Shown in pieces: positions 33,955 to 46,665 of a stretch of DNA of 64,000 nucleotides. Below the pieces are notes generated by a model, which saw nothing but the letters and a program-made list of their open reading frames with translations, ran no database searches and was not told the DNA's origin. The position numbers were made by a program, and so were the translations under genes. The stretch is from NCBI GenBank assembly GCA_025738555.1, contig JAOVFP010000019.1, positions 682,001-746,000 on the forward strand, read 5' to 3'. This stretch comes from Cyathus striatus. Taxonomy: Eukaryota; Basidiomycota; Agaricomycetes; Agaricales; Nidulariaceae. Position 1 is the stretch's first letter, and each line of letters begins with the position of its first letter.

Positions 33955-36900
33955 ATGTTCAGACATTGGTCTAACAGCAACCACGCCATCCACTGCATTT
34001 CTATGCCATTATTCGAAGGGTCTCATAACTTTGTCATAAACGGAGGGCATTTTACGGACACTGTGAGATCATATGGTGCGTTAGCTGATTCATTGTGCAG
34101 ACATATATCAATGTTCACGGGGCTGACTTACGATGAAGGAATTCAATATCTCGCTCAACATATTGCATCTCAAGCAACACATGATTCCGTAGCAAGTCGT
34201 GAGCGATCAACATGTCACCCAGGAACCCGAAAGCGAGTCATCAATCATATAATGGACTGGATCGTTAATAAAGATGACCAAAATTCGTTGTTTTGGCTTC
34301 ATGGACCGGCAGGGGCAGGAAAATCAGTTATCGCACAGACAATAGCTGTCAAGCTATCTGCACTTGGAGTCCTCGGTGCAAGTTTTTTCTTCTCAAGAAC
34401 TGATTCGGCGAGGAATACCGTTTCACAATTATTTCTGACAATAGCATATCAACTTGCTATTTCTTGGCACTCTACGGCATTCAAAGTGGAAATTGAAAAA
34501 GCGATAGAAAGGGATCCAAACGTTGTCAATCAGCGCATGGAACTACAATGGGAAAAACTAATTTTGTGCCCGTTGCAGAGCATTCTTTCCAATAACGCAA
34601 ACGACAATTTACAGAGTCCAATGATTATTGTTATTGATGGACTTGACGAATGTCTAAATGAACATGAACAAGTTGATATCTTGAAGATATTCCGTTTTAG
34701 TGACTTTCGAATTCTTCGCATCCTTATTTTCAGTCGTCCCGAGCCCCACCTCTTGGATTCTGTCTGTGAAATTAGCTCAATCGCCTCCTTTGGCCTTCAT
34801 CGCACCACAGAGGTAGATGATGAAATCAAACTATTCCTTCGCGACAATTTCCAATACATCCGCAATCTAAAGAAGTACCGCTCATCTATGCAAAGGGTTA
34901 GCGATTCATGGCCATCGGAAGAGATTTTGAACAAACTTGTTGCTAAGACCTCAGGTCAATTCATATACGCTTCCACCGTTATAAAATATGTACAGTCAAG
35001 AAAGGAGAGTCCCATTACGTTGCTGAACCACGTACTCAACCTTGAAGGGGGTCGCGGACCATTCAACGAGCTGGACACACTGTATCGAGGAATCCTTACA
35101 AAGACCACTGAAGATGGCGAACAGTTGGATCAAATGCTTACTATCGTTGGCTTCATGCTCATCATTTTGAAGGAGGAAAGACGTATTCTACTGCCTACCC
35201 TATCCGTTATAGAGCAGTTGCTTCAGCTACGTCCTGGGGAAATGGAACTCATAATGTATGGCTCACAGTCGCTTATTCATATTCCAGACTTGTCATTACT
35301 ATCCACTTGGGACATTCAAGAACCACATTTTCATCATGCATCTTTGGAAGATTTTCTTATGGATATGACTCGCTCTGGGCCGTATTTCGTTGATTTAAAC
35401 AAGATATCAGAAAGGCTTACTAACTGTTGTATGACGGTCCTTTCCAACCGTTCGATACGATGGGAATACCATCTCCACACTCGTGTGGATGCATGTTCTA
35501 ATTCTTGTGGTTGTTGTAAGTTAATCGGGATCGTAGATGACACTGTCGTTTGCATGAATGCGCTGAACTTCTTTTAGTTGGGTGGTACTATTCGTTATCA
35601 ACGTGGTTGGATATACGAAAAGGCCGAAAATGTGAAAGTGCCACATCTCTACCACTTAATACGACGAACCTGTGGAGTAGTGATAACAGTATTTTAGAGC
35701 GGTATGTACTTACTTTTACAATGCCATGGGCAGAACTTGAAGTGAAAACTGATTTGTAAAGTATCTTCGATGTGTTAGTTCGATTCCGGGGTCTGGGCGT
35801 CAGAGATATCCGAAACTTATCAACAGAGGGGATGCCTCGTCAATTGGCACATAACCCATCCTTGGAGGCTTTTGTCGTCATTAACAGTATAATGATAAGC
35901 AAGCTTGATATCTCTTTGAATACGGAGATTGACTTAGTATCTCAAGTCAATAGTGGCCAAAGACAAGCTTTCGCTGACTTTTTGGATTTTGTACGTGCGA
36001 TTAAAGTTACTCGGAAAACTATATCTGCTCATTGATGGAGCCAGCTGACGTGTAATCCTTACATCGACACACACTTCAAAGCTATATTATTTGGTTATTT
36101 AAGCCAGTTCCTTCACTCTAAAATAGTGCCTTCAAGCTATCTACTTCCTGGTCCTGTTAAATGGGAGGAAGCACCATTTGCGCAAGGTGCATTTGCGAAG
36201 ATATACATGGGTTTATATGGAGATCACAAGGTTTGCGTTAGAAAAGACATGCGATATTACAGGAAAGTAGACAAGATGCTGTACAGAGTAAGCAATTTCT
36301 TGACCAAAGTTCCAATTCTCTGTTACTTAACATTAATCTGAACTCTATAGAAACTGCCGCATCCGATCTTAACGTCTCGACACCTTACACATCCCAACTT
36401 GATCCCGTTCTATGGTGCAGAGATTCATCCCCGACCGGAAGATAATGATTGGAACTCCCACCCAGTTTTAAACTGGGCAGTTTGCGCGATTACTCCGTTT
36501 ATGGAAGGTGGAAATGTAATGGGATACTTAAACAATATGAGACATTGTGGTACAGATGTGTATTGGTTATTGGTGGATGCTTGAATTCGTCTGAATTTCA
36601 CCTGATTGCTAAATTCATACTCTTACAGATATCTGATATTGTTTCTGCGTTGGCACACATCAATGAAAATGGGATGATTATACAGAGTTGGACCACAGTA
36701 AGACATTAGTATACAGTTTCACAGTTTTTATGGTCTAACAGTCACAACAGGAGGGCATACTTATATCTGCTAATGGTCGAGCATATGTTACTGGGTTCCA
36801 GAGTTCTCTATATTCTTTCTACGAAGATGTAACCTGGAACTTTATGGAAGAAAGTACCGCTTATCAGCTGAAAACATGTGCCCGTTATGCTTCCCCAGAG

Positions 36901-37462
36901 ATCTTAAATCCTGGGAACCACCCACTGACCATCAAATCAAACATATTTTCATTCGCTACTATTTGCTATGAGGTGAATATCTGCCACATAGAATTTAAGA
37001 GAGCATTTTTATTTACGTCAAATGCAGATTTTGACGAATTTTGTACCGTTCTGCGGAGACGGCCCTGATATCCAAGCGATCACGAAGAGGATTACTACAG
37101 GAGGATATCCCACAATTCCAAATGCATTTCACAAGTGTTGGACCTCGAATGGGGGCCCTATAAGCGCGGAGCACTGGAACCTGTTCCTTGAATGTTGGAA
37201 TTCTGATCCAAGGAAGAGACCAGATATTCGCGAGATTCGTGATCGCCTATTTCTCAAAGATATCGTAGACACAAGGCCTAAAGATGAATGGGGGCTGTCA
37301 GCTCGTTTCAATGATCTTCAGTACAGTGCACAGTTTATAACGCCCGGAGCTGTGAATACTTTGATTTCATTCGTTAGTAATTTTCTCGTTCAATCTACAA
37401 TGATTTTGAGGATTACATTTCAGCTGAAAGGCGCAATGTTTGCTGATGGTTGTGATGCATAG
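33955..37462 (+). CDS. NACHT-domain STAND NTPase, probably spliced to a C-terminal pseudokinase domain
   Basis: ATG 33955 opens a 541-codon frame. A short N-terminus with the FVINGGHFTDT motif common in basidiomycete NACHT proteins leads to a NACHT domain: Walker A GPAGAGKS (residues 117-124), Walker B IIVIDGLDEC (about 224-233) and a sensor-like IFSRPE. At 35517 a perfect GTAAGT donor and a TTCTTTTAG acceptor at 35576 let the frame continue past the stop. Further exons (35577-35702, about 35761-35996) lead to a kinase-like domain from 36127: a glycine loop FAQGAFAKIYMG, APE-like RYASPEIL, and C-lobe WNSDPRKRPDI. Catalytic residues are lost: the β3 lysine position reads VCVRK, the catalytic loop reads IIQSWTTEGILIS where IHGDLKPTNILIS is usual, and DFG reads GFQ. 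Such proteins act in fungal self/non-self or stress sensing; this role is inferred. The fusion needs transcript proof; two adjacent genes remain possible. Confidence 0.72.
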
Positions 37463-37786
37463 CCCATTGCGAATCCGTTCTAGATAATTACTGGAGAACG
37501 TACAATTTAGTTAATATATTCTTGTGATGTCCTCCTGCCACCCTGTATTCTGATCATACAGCTTGTTTGGCAACAGATTCAGCTGCTTTGTCAGCCCGTA
37601 AAAGAGCTAGTCTCATTGAGCCGAAGTTCGAACTCAATGGCACTTTACTCATACACAAAGCAATCGCCTCCAACTAGCTTTCCCCTTACACTGACTCTTC
37701 AATTCCTTACCTACCAACCTAACCTTCTCAAACTTCTCATACTCCTCCCCCTCTTCCTCAGCAACAACGGTCAAACTCATTCCATC

Positions 37787-40700
37787 TCAATTCCCAACAA
37801 ATGAAGAACTAGGCGCAATAGCCATCACAGCATACTCCGAAAGCGAAAGCTGTCCCACATCGTTCGTTGCAAGATCTGGAATCTACAAAAAAGCATTATT
37901 AAAAGCATTATATCGTAAAGAATTTAAACGGACCTCATTTATCGGATTGAGAACATCCGTCCCTCCGACAACCTGTACAGGATTCCAAACGCCTACAGTG
38001 TTATTATTAATGATTGCCCAAGCAGCTGCTTTAACACTTGAATCATTCAGCCGTTCGCCAGCGTATGCCTGCAATTTAGCATAGTACTATGCGATATTAA
38101 CAAAATGATAAACAAGAAAACAAAATAACGCACCTGTTGGAAATTACTCTTGAATGTTTTTCCATATTTTGTTTTTTTACTAATCGTCTCATCAACAACA
38201 TAATCTATTTAAAAAAGAAGGAAAGTACGCACTCGGCATTCGAAACATTATACAACCTACAAAAATCCAACCACGCAGCATAGAATTTCGGTTCGTCCGT
38301 AATCACTTCCATCACTTCCATCAGAAGCTCTCCGCCACCGAATATCATTGTAAGATGATACCTACGTCATATAAGTAATGGGAAAAGAGGGAAAAGAGAA
38401 GGACATACGATCCATCACCTTCCCCTCCCTCATCGACCAAATGGCCCGTATCGGCATCCCACCCCACAGCAGCTCCATTACCCGTAAACAACCCATACTT
38501 AAATCCACCAATATCATTCTATACACCATCAGTACCTATAAATCCAGTAAATTAACGAACGCACCATTCCAACTTTAATCCGATCCCTCCACTTCGTATC
38601 ATTCTACACCTCAATAGTCACGACCATACTCAAACCAAAAACGAAAAGAACCAACCGTCCTCTCCCATTTAACAAACCAATTCCCCACTAACGTCGTCCA
38701 ATCCGGTCCAATCCTCAACCGTCCAGGTGCCTCCGCCGGCAACTCACTAACCTTCCTCAACGGATCCCAAACCATAAGACTCTCATCAGCCTGTAGTGAA
38801 TAATCCATTATATCACCAATCAACTCATCACTCGTCAAATAATAAAACGGTCTCTTCAGTCGCTCCATCTCCCCAATGCGATACATTATGCCTCGATCCG
38901 AGACCTGCAAAGGTTCCGGTATGATGAAAGTCTACTTCTGCGAGATGACGTGTCATTGCGGTTGCTGTTTTGAAGAGGTCTGAACGCCCGGTGCGGAGGA
39001 AGGATGTCCATAGCCATAAATCCGTTGCTTTATTCTTTTTTAGATACATGTTGAAAAGAAAGAGGAGGGAAAAGGACGAACCAAGTTCACCATTATCCCA
39101 CGCATACCCGCCCACATCGTACCTCCATACATGCCTCGTCTGATCATACGTATGCATCACATCGCCGTAGTTCCAGAACCCGTAGAATGAGCGCTGGTCG
39201 ATTTCCTATTCCCCCATTACTACAATATCATTCCGAATCCCGAAAGGAGACGCACGTTAATATAAAAATCTAACAACTCGCTCTTCCGCTTTTCGATTGC
39301 TGCGAGTCCGGAGGTGCTTGTATTCGGTACGTTCCTATCCAACCACATCACTCTCATATCAATTACGTAAAAGAGAGAAAGACGTACCAACGACCACCGA
39401 ACAACCGATGAGAAGCGTAAAACTCCGGCTTGGCAACGAGTTGTGGTGGGTCCGTCTACCCTCACCATACATATATCACTTCCTTCTCAAAAACAAAAAA
39501 GAACAAAACGCACATGAACAGCCCCCAATTTCCCAAACACACCCCTCGAAGGTGTACTCTCAACAAGCACCAACGTAACCTCATACGACCTTCCAATACC
39601 CATCGGTGTAGGATCGGGGTCTCCTACATCTTCATATGCCAGATCCAGCTATTCATTTTCTTCAGTATTCCGTTGTAAAAGAGAGGAAAGGGAGGGGGGG
39701 ACGTACACCGCGTGCGGCTATATCGTAATGTCTCATGTCCATCGCTGGGGCCTTTCTTTTCTATTAGTACCTGGAAGGTAAAAAGAGGAAAGGGGGCGAA
39801 CGGAGGGACTCCAGGCCCATAAGGTGGTGGTGGCGCTTGATGTTCCTGCACCGCGGATATCGAGGCTGCGGGGGCGTTTTGCCAAAAGTCTGGGGGGTAT
39901 GTTAGGTTTGCTTTTGCTATTAAACGCAAGATAGGGAGGGGAGAAAGAGTGAGAGGGAGAAGGAGGAAGGGAGGAAGATACGAACGGTGGAAGGGGGATA
40001 TGGAGGGAGGGAAGAGAGAGAAAGGAATGGGTGTAGAGAGCGAGGTAGAGAGAGGGGGAGCGGACTCGAAACCCTAAGGAGTAAAACAAAAACCTCACCT
40101 CTCAATCCAAATACAACACCTCCACCAACCGCACCACCAATATACCCCACCCCCGCAGCCCGCTCTCCAAAGCCTGCATGATCGATCCACGAGGAAGCGC
40201 TCCCACCAGTTGAGCGTTTCCGGATGGTAAATGATGAGTGGGTTAGTTGGGTGAGTGAGAAGTCGTTCCATACCTATATTGTGTCAGTATATGAAGATGA
40301 GTCACGAAAGAAAGATATAAAAGATCTAAAAGATAAAAGGAAAAGGAAAGCGAAGAAAGAAGATAAGGATTAAAGAGAAGGAAAGACGTACAGCCAAATC
40401 ATCAACCCCTTCACTAACTGTACTCGGCCAAGTCCCGATATCAGGCGTCTTGGTACCCTCAAACTGGGCATTTAATACAGCCTCTGTTGCATCCCTTCGT
40501 AAGCCCGAAAGTACTTTTACCGGTTCGCCCCATATTCCACCTTTTTCCTTCTCAGAAGAGGAGGAGGAAGGGGGAGAGTTGAGAAATCGGACATGTCTGT
40601 TGTGTAGGTCGTCTGTGAGTGGAGTTTTGAATTCCAAACCCTTTTTATAAATAAAGTAAGTGAGGATAAAGAATGAAGGAGAGAAGGGAAGCGTACAAGT

Positions 40701-41581
40701 CCTTTAATAAAATCTTTATTTTGGTCCCCGTCGTATATGAAGAAATGGACGATTCGTGCTGTAGAAGAGCCAGCGGAGATGTATATTCTAACTGTAAATG
40801 GGAAGTTTGAACCTGTATACTTGCCCGTTACCTATTTACCTTATATTAACACCCCTTTCAAAAGAAAAGAAAAGGAGAACAGACTTTAATTACAGCGCGT
40901 ACGCTCCCACTCTGCTCTACAATTACACTCTCAATCTTTCCCTCGTATTTCTTGACTTTGGGCGCGGAGCCTTCTTGGCCCCCTGCGAAATCGGGTTCGG
41001 GGTCGGATTGTAAAAGGAGGACGAGTGTAATTTCCTGTGCGAGAGATTTGGAAGAGAAGGAAAGCGAGCGGAGGAGGGTTGTTCCTGATTTTGGAATCGT
41101 TGCTTCACGTGTTTTTTTTAGTTTTGAAAATATGGAAGGAGGAGAGGAGAAAACGGACCAGTGAAAGATCCAGTACGAATTGTAACTGCGCTCTTTGTCT
41201 CTGTTACTGATACTGGATTTGAAGGTTCGGTGGGTGTGCCTGGTGAGAGGTGTAGTGTGCTTGTGAGGCCTGTATTTGGTGCGAGAATGTGGGCTGTCCA
41301 TTTTAGGGAGGCGTCTGGCCAGCTTGGAGGTATTACGTTAGAGATGGAAAGAAGGAGAGAAGAGGCTTAGAGGCTAGGAGGGACGTACTAAGCCAAAGGC
41401 CAACTCTGCACTGGTACACTTCCCCTTCACTAACAACTTTAAAAGGCGTCGTACGATCAACTTCTCCTTGTGCCCAGGGAACGCCAAATGCAGTCCCAGA
41501 GGGCGTGTATGCGGGTACGGAAGTGAGCCAGTGTAAGTCTACGCCTGATTCTGCGCGTGGTTTGTTCTCGTTTTTGTGCAT
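37787..41581 (-). pseudogene. PcRGLX/YetA-like polysaccharide lyase family protein (PL26-related), with frame breaks
   Basis: Minus-strand exons from ATG 41581 to TGA 37787-37789 spell the whole PcRGLX/YetA family: N-terminal barrel (FGVPWAQGEV, VPVQSWPLAY, WPDASLKWTAHILAP), middle domain (VIVEQSGSVRAVIKV, FTVRIYISAGSSTARIVHFF, LHNRHVRFL) and C-terminal toroid (WNDFSLTQLTH, FTIRKRSTGGSASSWID, MDMRHYDIA, FWNYGDVMHTYDQTRHVWRY, GGYAWDNGELG, SRHNVSHWGDGATE, RPFYYLTSDELIGDIMDY). In the named fungal member this fold cleaves rhamnogalacturonan from chain ends. Ten or more introns are evident. Frames break near 41410-41425, near 39860-39875 (a run of five C), and near 38855-38868, where about eight family residues are also missing. 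I see no signal peptide. It is probably a decaying copy; the first two shifts could be assembly errors. Confidence 0.75.
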
Positions 41582-42329
41582 ATTTGTAGGATTTGTAGAG
41601 GCATTTTAAATTTGTTTTGATTTACGCGTTTTATATGAGGAACTTTATGGATGACGGGAGGAGGGGAGAAGAGGGGAGAGAGCGGGACACGGACATTAGT
41701 AACACGTGGATTGTGACCACGCGTGAGAATATCGTTATATCGCACCTTTTTATCCTGTTCTTGTGCTCATCGTCGATAAGTCCATGCTTCGTTTTTCTAT
41801 ATTATCTTTCGATTCTCTCGTTTTTGATGTGGATGAAGCGTATACATGCGCTTGAGTGTCCTAGGCTCTGTGTGCGTCGTGCGCGTCTCGTCTGGATCAT
41901 GGATGTCGATGAATTACGAATTGTGACGTGCCACTGGCCAGTGCAGCTGGTAGCGCTATGAAGGTAAGATGGACATGCACGGCCCGGGAAGTGGTTCGGT
42001 GCACACGAAGACACACGGTTTTATATCCGATATCACGGTATCACCTCCCTCCCCCTTCCCCACTCTACCCTCCCCCATACACCCACCCCTCCCAGCCCTA
42101 CATACTAACATACAACATATGCCCCCTCCTCTCCCCTTCCCCTTCCTCACAACTAACCCTCTAATGCGAAGGTGAAACTCCCTCTATGCGGATGTCGTAC
42201 ATTTATGATATCGCATTACACCCGACATATCTAACTGAACAACGATATTATGAGGCTGAAGCTATGCTATAAAAGCAGCGGAACTAGACTAACAAATCGA
42301 AAACGAAAGTGTTCCACGGCCACTGGAAG
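41582..42329. other. Intergenic region with a pyrimidine-rich tract
   Basis: No gene is seen. The stretch 42030-42170 on the plus strand is very rich in C and T (CCTCCC-type runs). Confidence 0.45.
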
Positions 42330-42780
42330 CCACCCACTGACCATCAAATCGAACGTTTTCATTCGCTGCTATTTGCTATGAGGTGAATATCTGCCGCATA
42401 TAATTTAAGAAAGCATTCTTAATGAAGAAAGCCCTAATATCCATGCCATCATGAAGATAATTACTACTAGAGGATGCCCCACAACGCTAAATGAATTTCA
42501 CAAGTGTTAGACCTAGAATGGAGGCGTACCTATAAGCAAGGAGCACTGAAACTTGTTCCTCCAATGTTGGAATTTTGATCCAAGGAAGAGACAAGATATT
42601 TGCGAGATTCATGATCGTCTATTTCTCAAAGATATTATAGACACGATGTCCAAAGATGAATGGGGACTTTCAGCTCGCCCCAATGATCTCCAGCACAGCG
42701 CACAGTTTGTAACGCCCGGAGCTGCGAATACTTTGGCTTCATTGGTTAGTAATTTCAGCTGAAAGGTGTAATGTTTGCTG
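42330..42780 (+). pseudogene. Decayed duplicate of the pseudokinase tail
   Basis: This stretch is clearly similar to 36918-37440, the C-lobe of the NACHT-linked kinase domain, including the intron donor context CTATGAGGTGAATATCTGCC. Residues such as WNFDPRKRQDICEIHDRLF and DEWGLSARPNDLQHSAQF are readable. Compared with the parent it has deletions (for example after 42420) and an in-frame TAG in the CHKC equivalent (AAGTGTTAG near 42505). It is non-functional and marks a local duplication whose two copies now flank the lyase-like gene. Confidence 0.85.
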
Positions 42781-42920
42781 ATGGTTGTTATAAATAGTCC
42801 AGTTCGAATACAGTTAAATTTATTATAAATAGCTACTGGAAGATGTCCAATTTACTACCTATTACACCTATGATCCCTCGAATTCTTGTGATATCCTCCT
42901 ACCAACCGTCGAATCTCTCT

Positions 42921-44740
42921 TCAAAACAATTTGATATTCCTATTGCTCAGGTCGGCTTTCCGAGAACCCTTCATTCTCATCATACTCACCACCTGTCCTG
43001 CTCCGTTGATATTTTCATCTTCTAAGGATGAGTCTGTACTGCTTGGTTCCGCAAAGAAAATCGATCTCGACACAGCTGGTGTGCACTCGTTTATTTGTGC
43101 GTCGTACATTTTTCGAAGTTTCAGTATTAATCTAGAGCCCTGACTCGAAGCATAAATGCCATTACAAAGTTGAATTAGTATTTCTCACCATCATTGATGT
43201 AATTGCAATATAGCATCTGAAGTAAATATAAGTTGGTACAAGAAAGTAGTTCCGTCGTACACTTACGGACTTGTAATGTTAAGAAATGGATTCAACCGAA
43301 GAGATGAAGCCATTGATGCAATGAGCGTTGATCCTAAATATCGTAAATATATCTCACAAATAAATATTCATTATATTTTGATTTACCAAAGAGAATGAAG
43401 AAATACGATATTCCATCATGTAAAACCCGAGTAATGAGCGGGGTCTCATTACTGATACTCGCTTTGTTTCTCATTATAACATTTTTAAGGCCTCCGTTGT
43501 CTTTGATGAAGTCCCTCCCTACTCTGAAGAAGGTTAGCAGAAATAATGTAGCTACAGTATGTATATTTGAGAGGCCATTTTTGGCAAACAAAATAAACTG
43601 ACATACTTTGAAGAGCAAGCATGAAGCCGTAGCATGTCGTTTGCTGCTGTATAAGGAAGTTAGGTATAACTCCGACACATCCTATAGTTGGGACAGCCAT
43701 AGCTGATTTCGAATAAGCAATGGACACAAGTGTTGAAAATGTCAATTGAACCTGAAACACGTTATGGTAAGTACTCTTTCATTACTAGGCTTCTATGGTC
43801 AACTCACCGTGATTTGTGCTGGATCATTCTTGGCAGTGAGTGTATACATCATCAAGTCAATATTTTTCCGTACCTATGAATAGAGCTGTTAGACAGAAAA
43901 TAACTATTTAGATGTGAGTATAAATGTTTGGCAAGTAATAGCTTGATGATGAAAGCATACTTCTTTTGCTATTTCCATACAGCGCACACACACGAAGTAT
44001 AAATATCAGGTCAACTGAACCATTAGGTAAGTGTGATCCACTATAAAAGAAAAATAATATAACTCTTCTCTAAGTACTTGAATTTCATATACTTACTATG
44101 TATGGAACCACATGGACAATGTACATCTATCGTAAAAACTTATGAATTTATGATTGCACTAAATGTGTTGATGCATACATCTGGCAGGTAGTTGTAATAG
44201 GTTCAAGAAGATAATTTTTAGATGACGTACATGGTGGGAAACCTCTGCATATCTATTTTGTATGGGAGCTAGAATATATGTTAACTGTCAGTGGACTACC
44301 TACATTTTAATTGAACTCACTGAAAAGAGAGACGCTGTTGATATTTAGAATTTATGCAAACATCGAAAAAGCTTGCTCACGAAAGGTAAAATAGACCGCA
44401 ATACCGAGCAATAATGTACAATAATTTTGGGAGTGACCACTTCATGTCACTGTATAATGTGGAGTTCGGTAGGCACTAATAATTTTTGGTTCATGATATC
44501 TTACCTCCATATGTATTTCACCTAATGAATATGATAAGCGAACGCTATGGTGTGAAAGTAGGAAAATACTTCTTCAGTAAAACTATATATGATATCATAT
44601 ACCAAAGAGGTTATAGCAGCAACTAGAATTGAATGTTAAAGCGAAGAAGTACGTCATAAAGTTTAAAGCATACCATACACCGCATTTATTGCTATATTGT
44701 TTTGTATGAAACTAACCAAATCAGCATCGTTTAGATCCAT
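42921..44740 (-). CDS. DUF6533-family multi-pass membrane protein (copy D)
   Basis: ATG 44740 starts MDLNDADLVSFIQNNIAINA before a GTATGC donor. Following exons give AAITSLVYDIIYSFTEE and VKYIWR (family YD...EV.YIWR), KWSLPKLLYIIARYCGLFYL, VDLIFILRVCALYGNSKR (family LRVYALYGNSKR), GCVGVIPNFL, and PLITRVLHDGISYFFILF. The last exon reads GSRLILKLRKMY, the usual end of the family core, then a polar tail ending at TGA 42921-42923. This copy keeps the motifs best and may be intact; all donors and acceptors I checked are GT-AG. It is closest to copy C at 29584-31361. Function is unknown; the fold suggests a membrane receptor-like or transporter-like protein. Confidence 0.75.
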
Positions 44741-45277
44741 ATCGCTCTGCTGGTAGGTGTCCCTCAAGGCTCGTATATATACAGAGTACAACGCGCGTCT
44801 ATATGTATTAATAGCTTAGTACCCAGCCTTCTCATGGAATGCACACGTATTCTGGATCAATCATCTCCTCACTTATCAGTGTAAGTACTGTAGCTCCGAG
44901 ATTCTTTCCTTAGTGTTTACCTAGGTCCAGGCTTTCTGATGCAGTAGTACGTGCTTACAAGTTACCACCAGTGCAGGTGCTTATTAGTAAAGCCACAATA
45001 ATTTCTCCTGCAAATATAATAGCGATCCTCGTAAGGTTCGAAAATCGAATACCAGTAAGGTAATTACAAGAGGACTTGCCTTCAATAACAACATTCAAGG
45101 CATTCCCCTTCGGGCGTCTTCTACTATCACCAATCAGTAGTTCGGGTTGATCAGTACTTCGTGTTGTTACATGTGTGACCGTTACTGATAATAATATTCA
45201 AACTCCCTTGATCGTTTTGATGGCACATCGTTCGACCTCGACGACATGCTGTAAAAAGTAAACCGAACAAGTGCTCT
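44741..45277. other. Intergenic region
   Basis: A TATA-like TATATATACAG at 44775-44785 on either strand could serve the DUF6533 gene at 44740. I see nothing else. Confidence 0.35.
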
Positions 45278-46665
45278 CACGGCGGGTTTTTAGCTGTCAT
45301 GTACTGTACTGGAGTGTATGGAGGCAACGGACCTTCGAGCATGACACGATTTTGCAGGCACAACGCTGGCAACCGGGCTTAATTTTGCGTTACAAATTTC
45401 CGAGTTGGCAACTAAAATTCGATTTTTCGCAATTTTTTTCGGATATTACGTCCAAAACTAGCTTGTCACGCTATCAGCGTTAGCAACCAGGCCTCCGTTA
45501 TGCGTAACGAAGGGTGATTTTAGCAACGCAACCGGGTCAGCCAAGGGTCAGCGTTATGCGTGACGGTTGCCTCCATACACTCCAGTACAGTACTGATCGG
45601 TGTTGCGCTGTAGTGAGACCTGTAGTGGATGCTGTCATGTAAGATCTTTCAAGATCATCAGTCACAGGCGTGATAGTAAATTGAGCTGGTTTATGAACAT
45701 GTGATTGCAGGTGATCACAATGAAATACTATTGGATAACCCGGAACAATTTCTAAACTTAACCCAAGCCAGAATAGCCGAGCCTGCGTGCTACATTCATG
45801 CCTCGCGTGAACGTCATCATGAGTTTGTCTTTATCATGTGTTAATCTTGTAACAACTTATCTTCAGTATAGATTTTAATTAGGATTTATAATGGTGTCCT
45901 TACAATAGGTATGTATAAAATAGTGTAGCTTAGGTTATACTGCAAGTACAATATTGCTGTCCACAAAAAATGCATGCGAAGGTAGGTATCTGCTTGGTTT
46001 AAAAAATGCTTCAATGCAGAGTTGAACTTTCGACTGCACGACATAAAAATCTAAATTACAGTAACGTTCTACTGTTAGTCCATGTAATGACATATAAATT
46101 AGATGATAATATCAATTTATTGTATACTGTTCACTCACTGGTAAACCTTTGTTTCTTTCTCCTTTGTTGAACCGTCCACTGCATGTAATAAACATGGTTT
46201 ACAGCACATTGGTATAATTCTTCTATGTACATTTGTTTGCCAATGGGAAGAGTTCATAACGTCTGAACTCTCTTAGCACTTCACTCTGACTCTAATCCAT
46301 AGTTTTTGATAGTTCATAGATTTATCATAGACACCACAGTGAATTTTGGACATTGGATTGTGAATACAGTATCCTATCTTTCGTAACCAAGTATAGAAAT
46401 AAAATATAACAGTGGCTACTAAAACACGCACTGTGTATTGTGTATGAATCGAACATGCGAGCTCATCTTTTCCAGTCATTTGCACCTGTAATCGTCATTT
46501 CTCAAATATATCACATTAATTTTCTCGTCACATGGCTGTAAACTGGTTCAACTGAATGTCACTTTCGTGTGACTGATGATCTCGAAGATCTACATGACAG
46601 CATCCACTACAGGTCTCATTACAGCGCAACACCGATCAGTACATGACAGCTGAAAACCCGCCGTG
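45278..46665. mobile_element. Inverted-repeat DNA element, non-autonomous, with a MITE inside its left arm
   Basis: The left arm starts CACGGCGGGTTTTTAGCTG at 45278 and the right arm is its near reverse complement ending at 46665. Ignoring the inserted MITE, the arms match over more than 110 bp (left 45278-45303 plus 45593-45680; right about 46555-46665), covering for example GATCGGTGTTGCGCTGTA and GACCTGTAGTGGATGCTGTC. The interior of about 870 bp is AT-rich without a transposase. A 3-bp TCT on each side could be the target duplication, but this is weak. Confidence 0.75.
45304..45590. mobile_element. 287-bp MITE with TA target duplication (Tc1/mariner type)
   Basis: The element begins CTGTACTGGAGTGTATGG and ends with the reverse complement, with inverted repeats of at least 25 bp (through GAGGCAAC). 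The two flanking TA dinucleotides (45302-45303, 45591-45592) collapse to the single TA seen in the undisturbed right arm of the host element, so the empty site is known from the sequence itself. TA duplication fits Tc1/mariner. Confidence 0.88.

Noticed and set aside
41957..42175. Pro-rich or Gly-rich frames near 42 kb
   Set aside because: They come from the pyrimidine-rich tract and have no other support.
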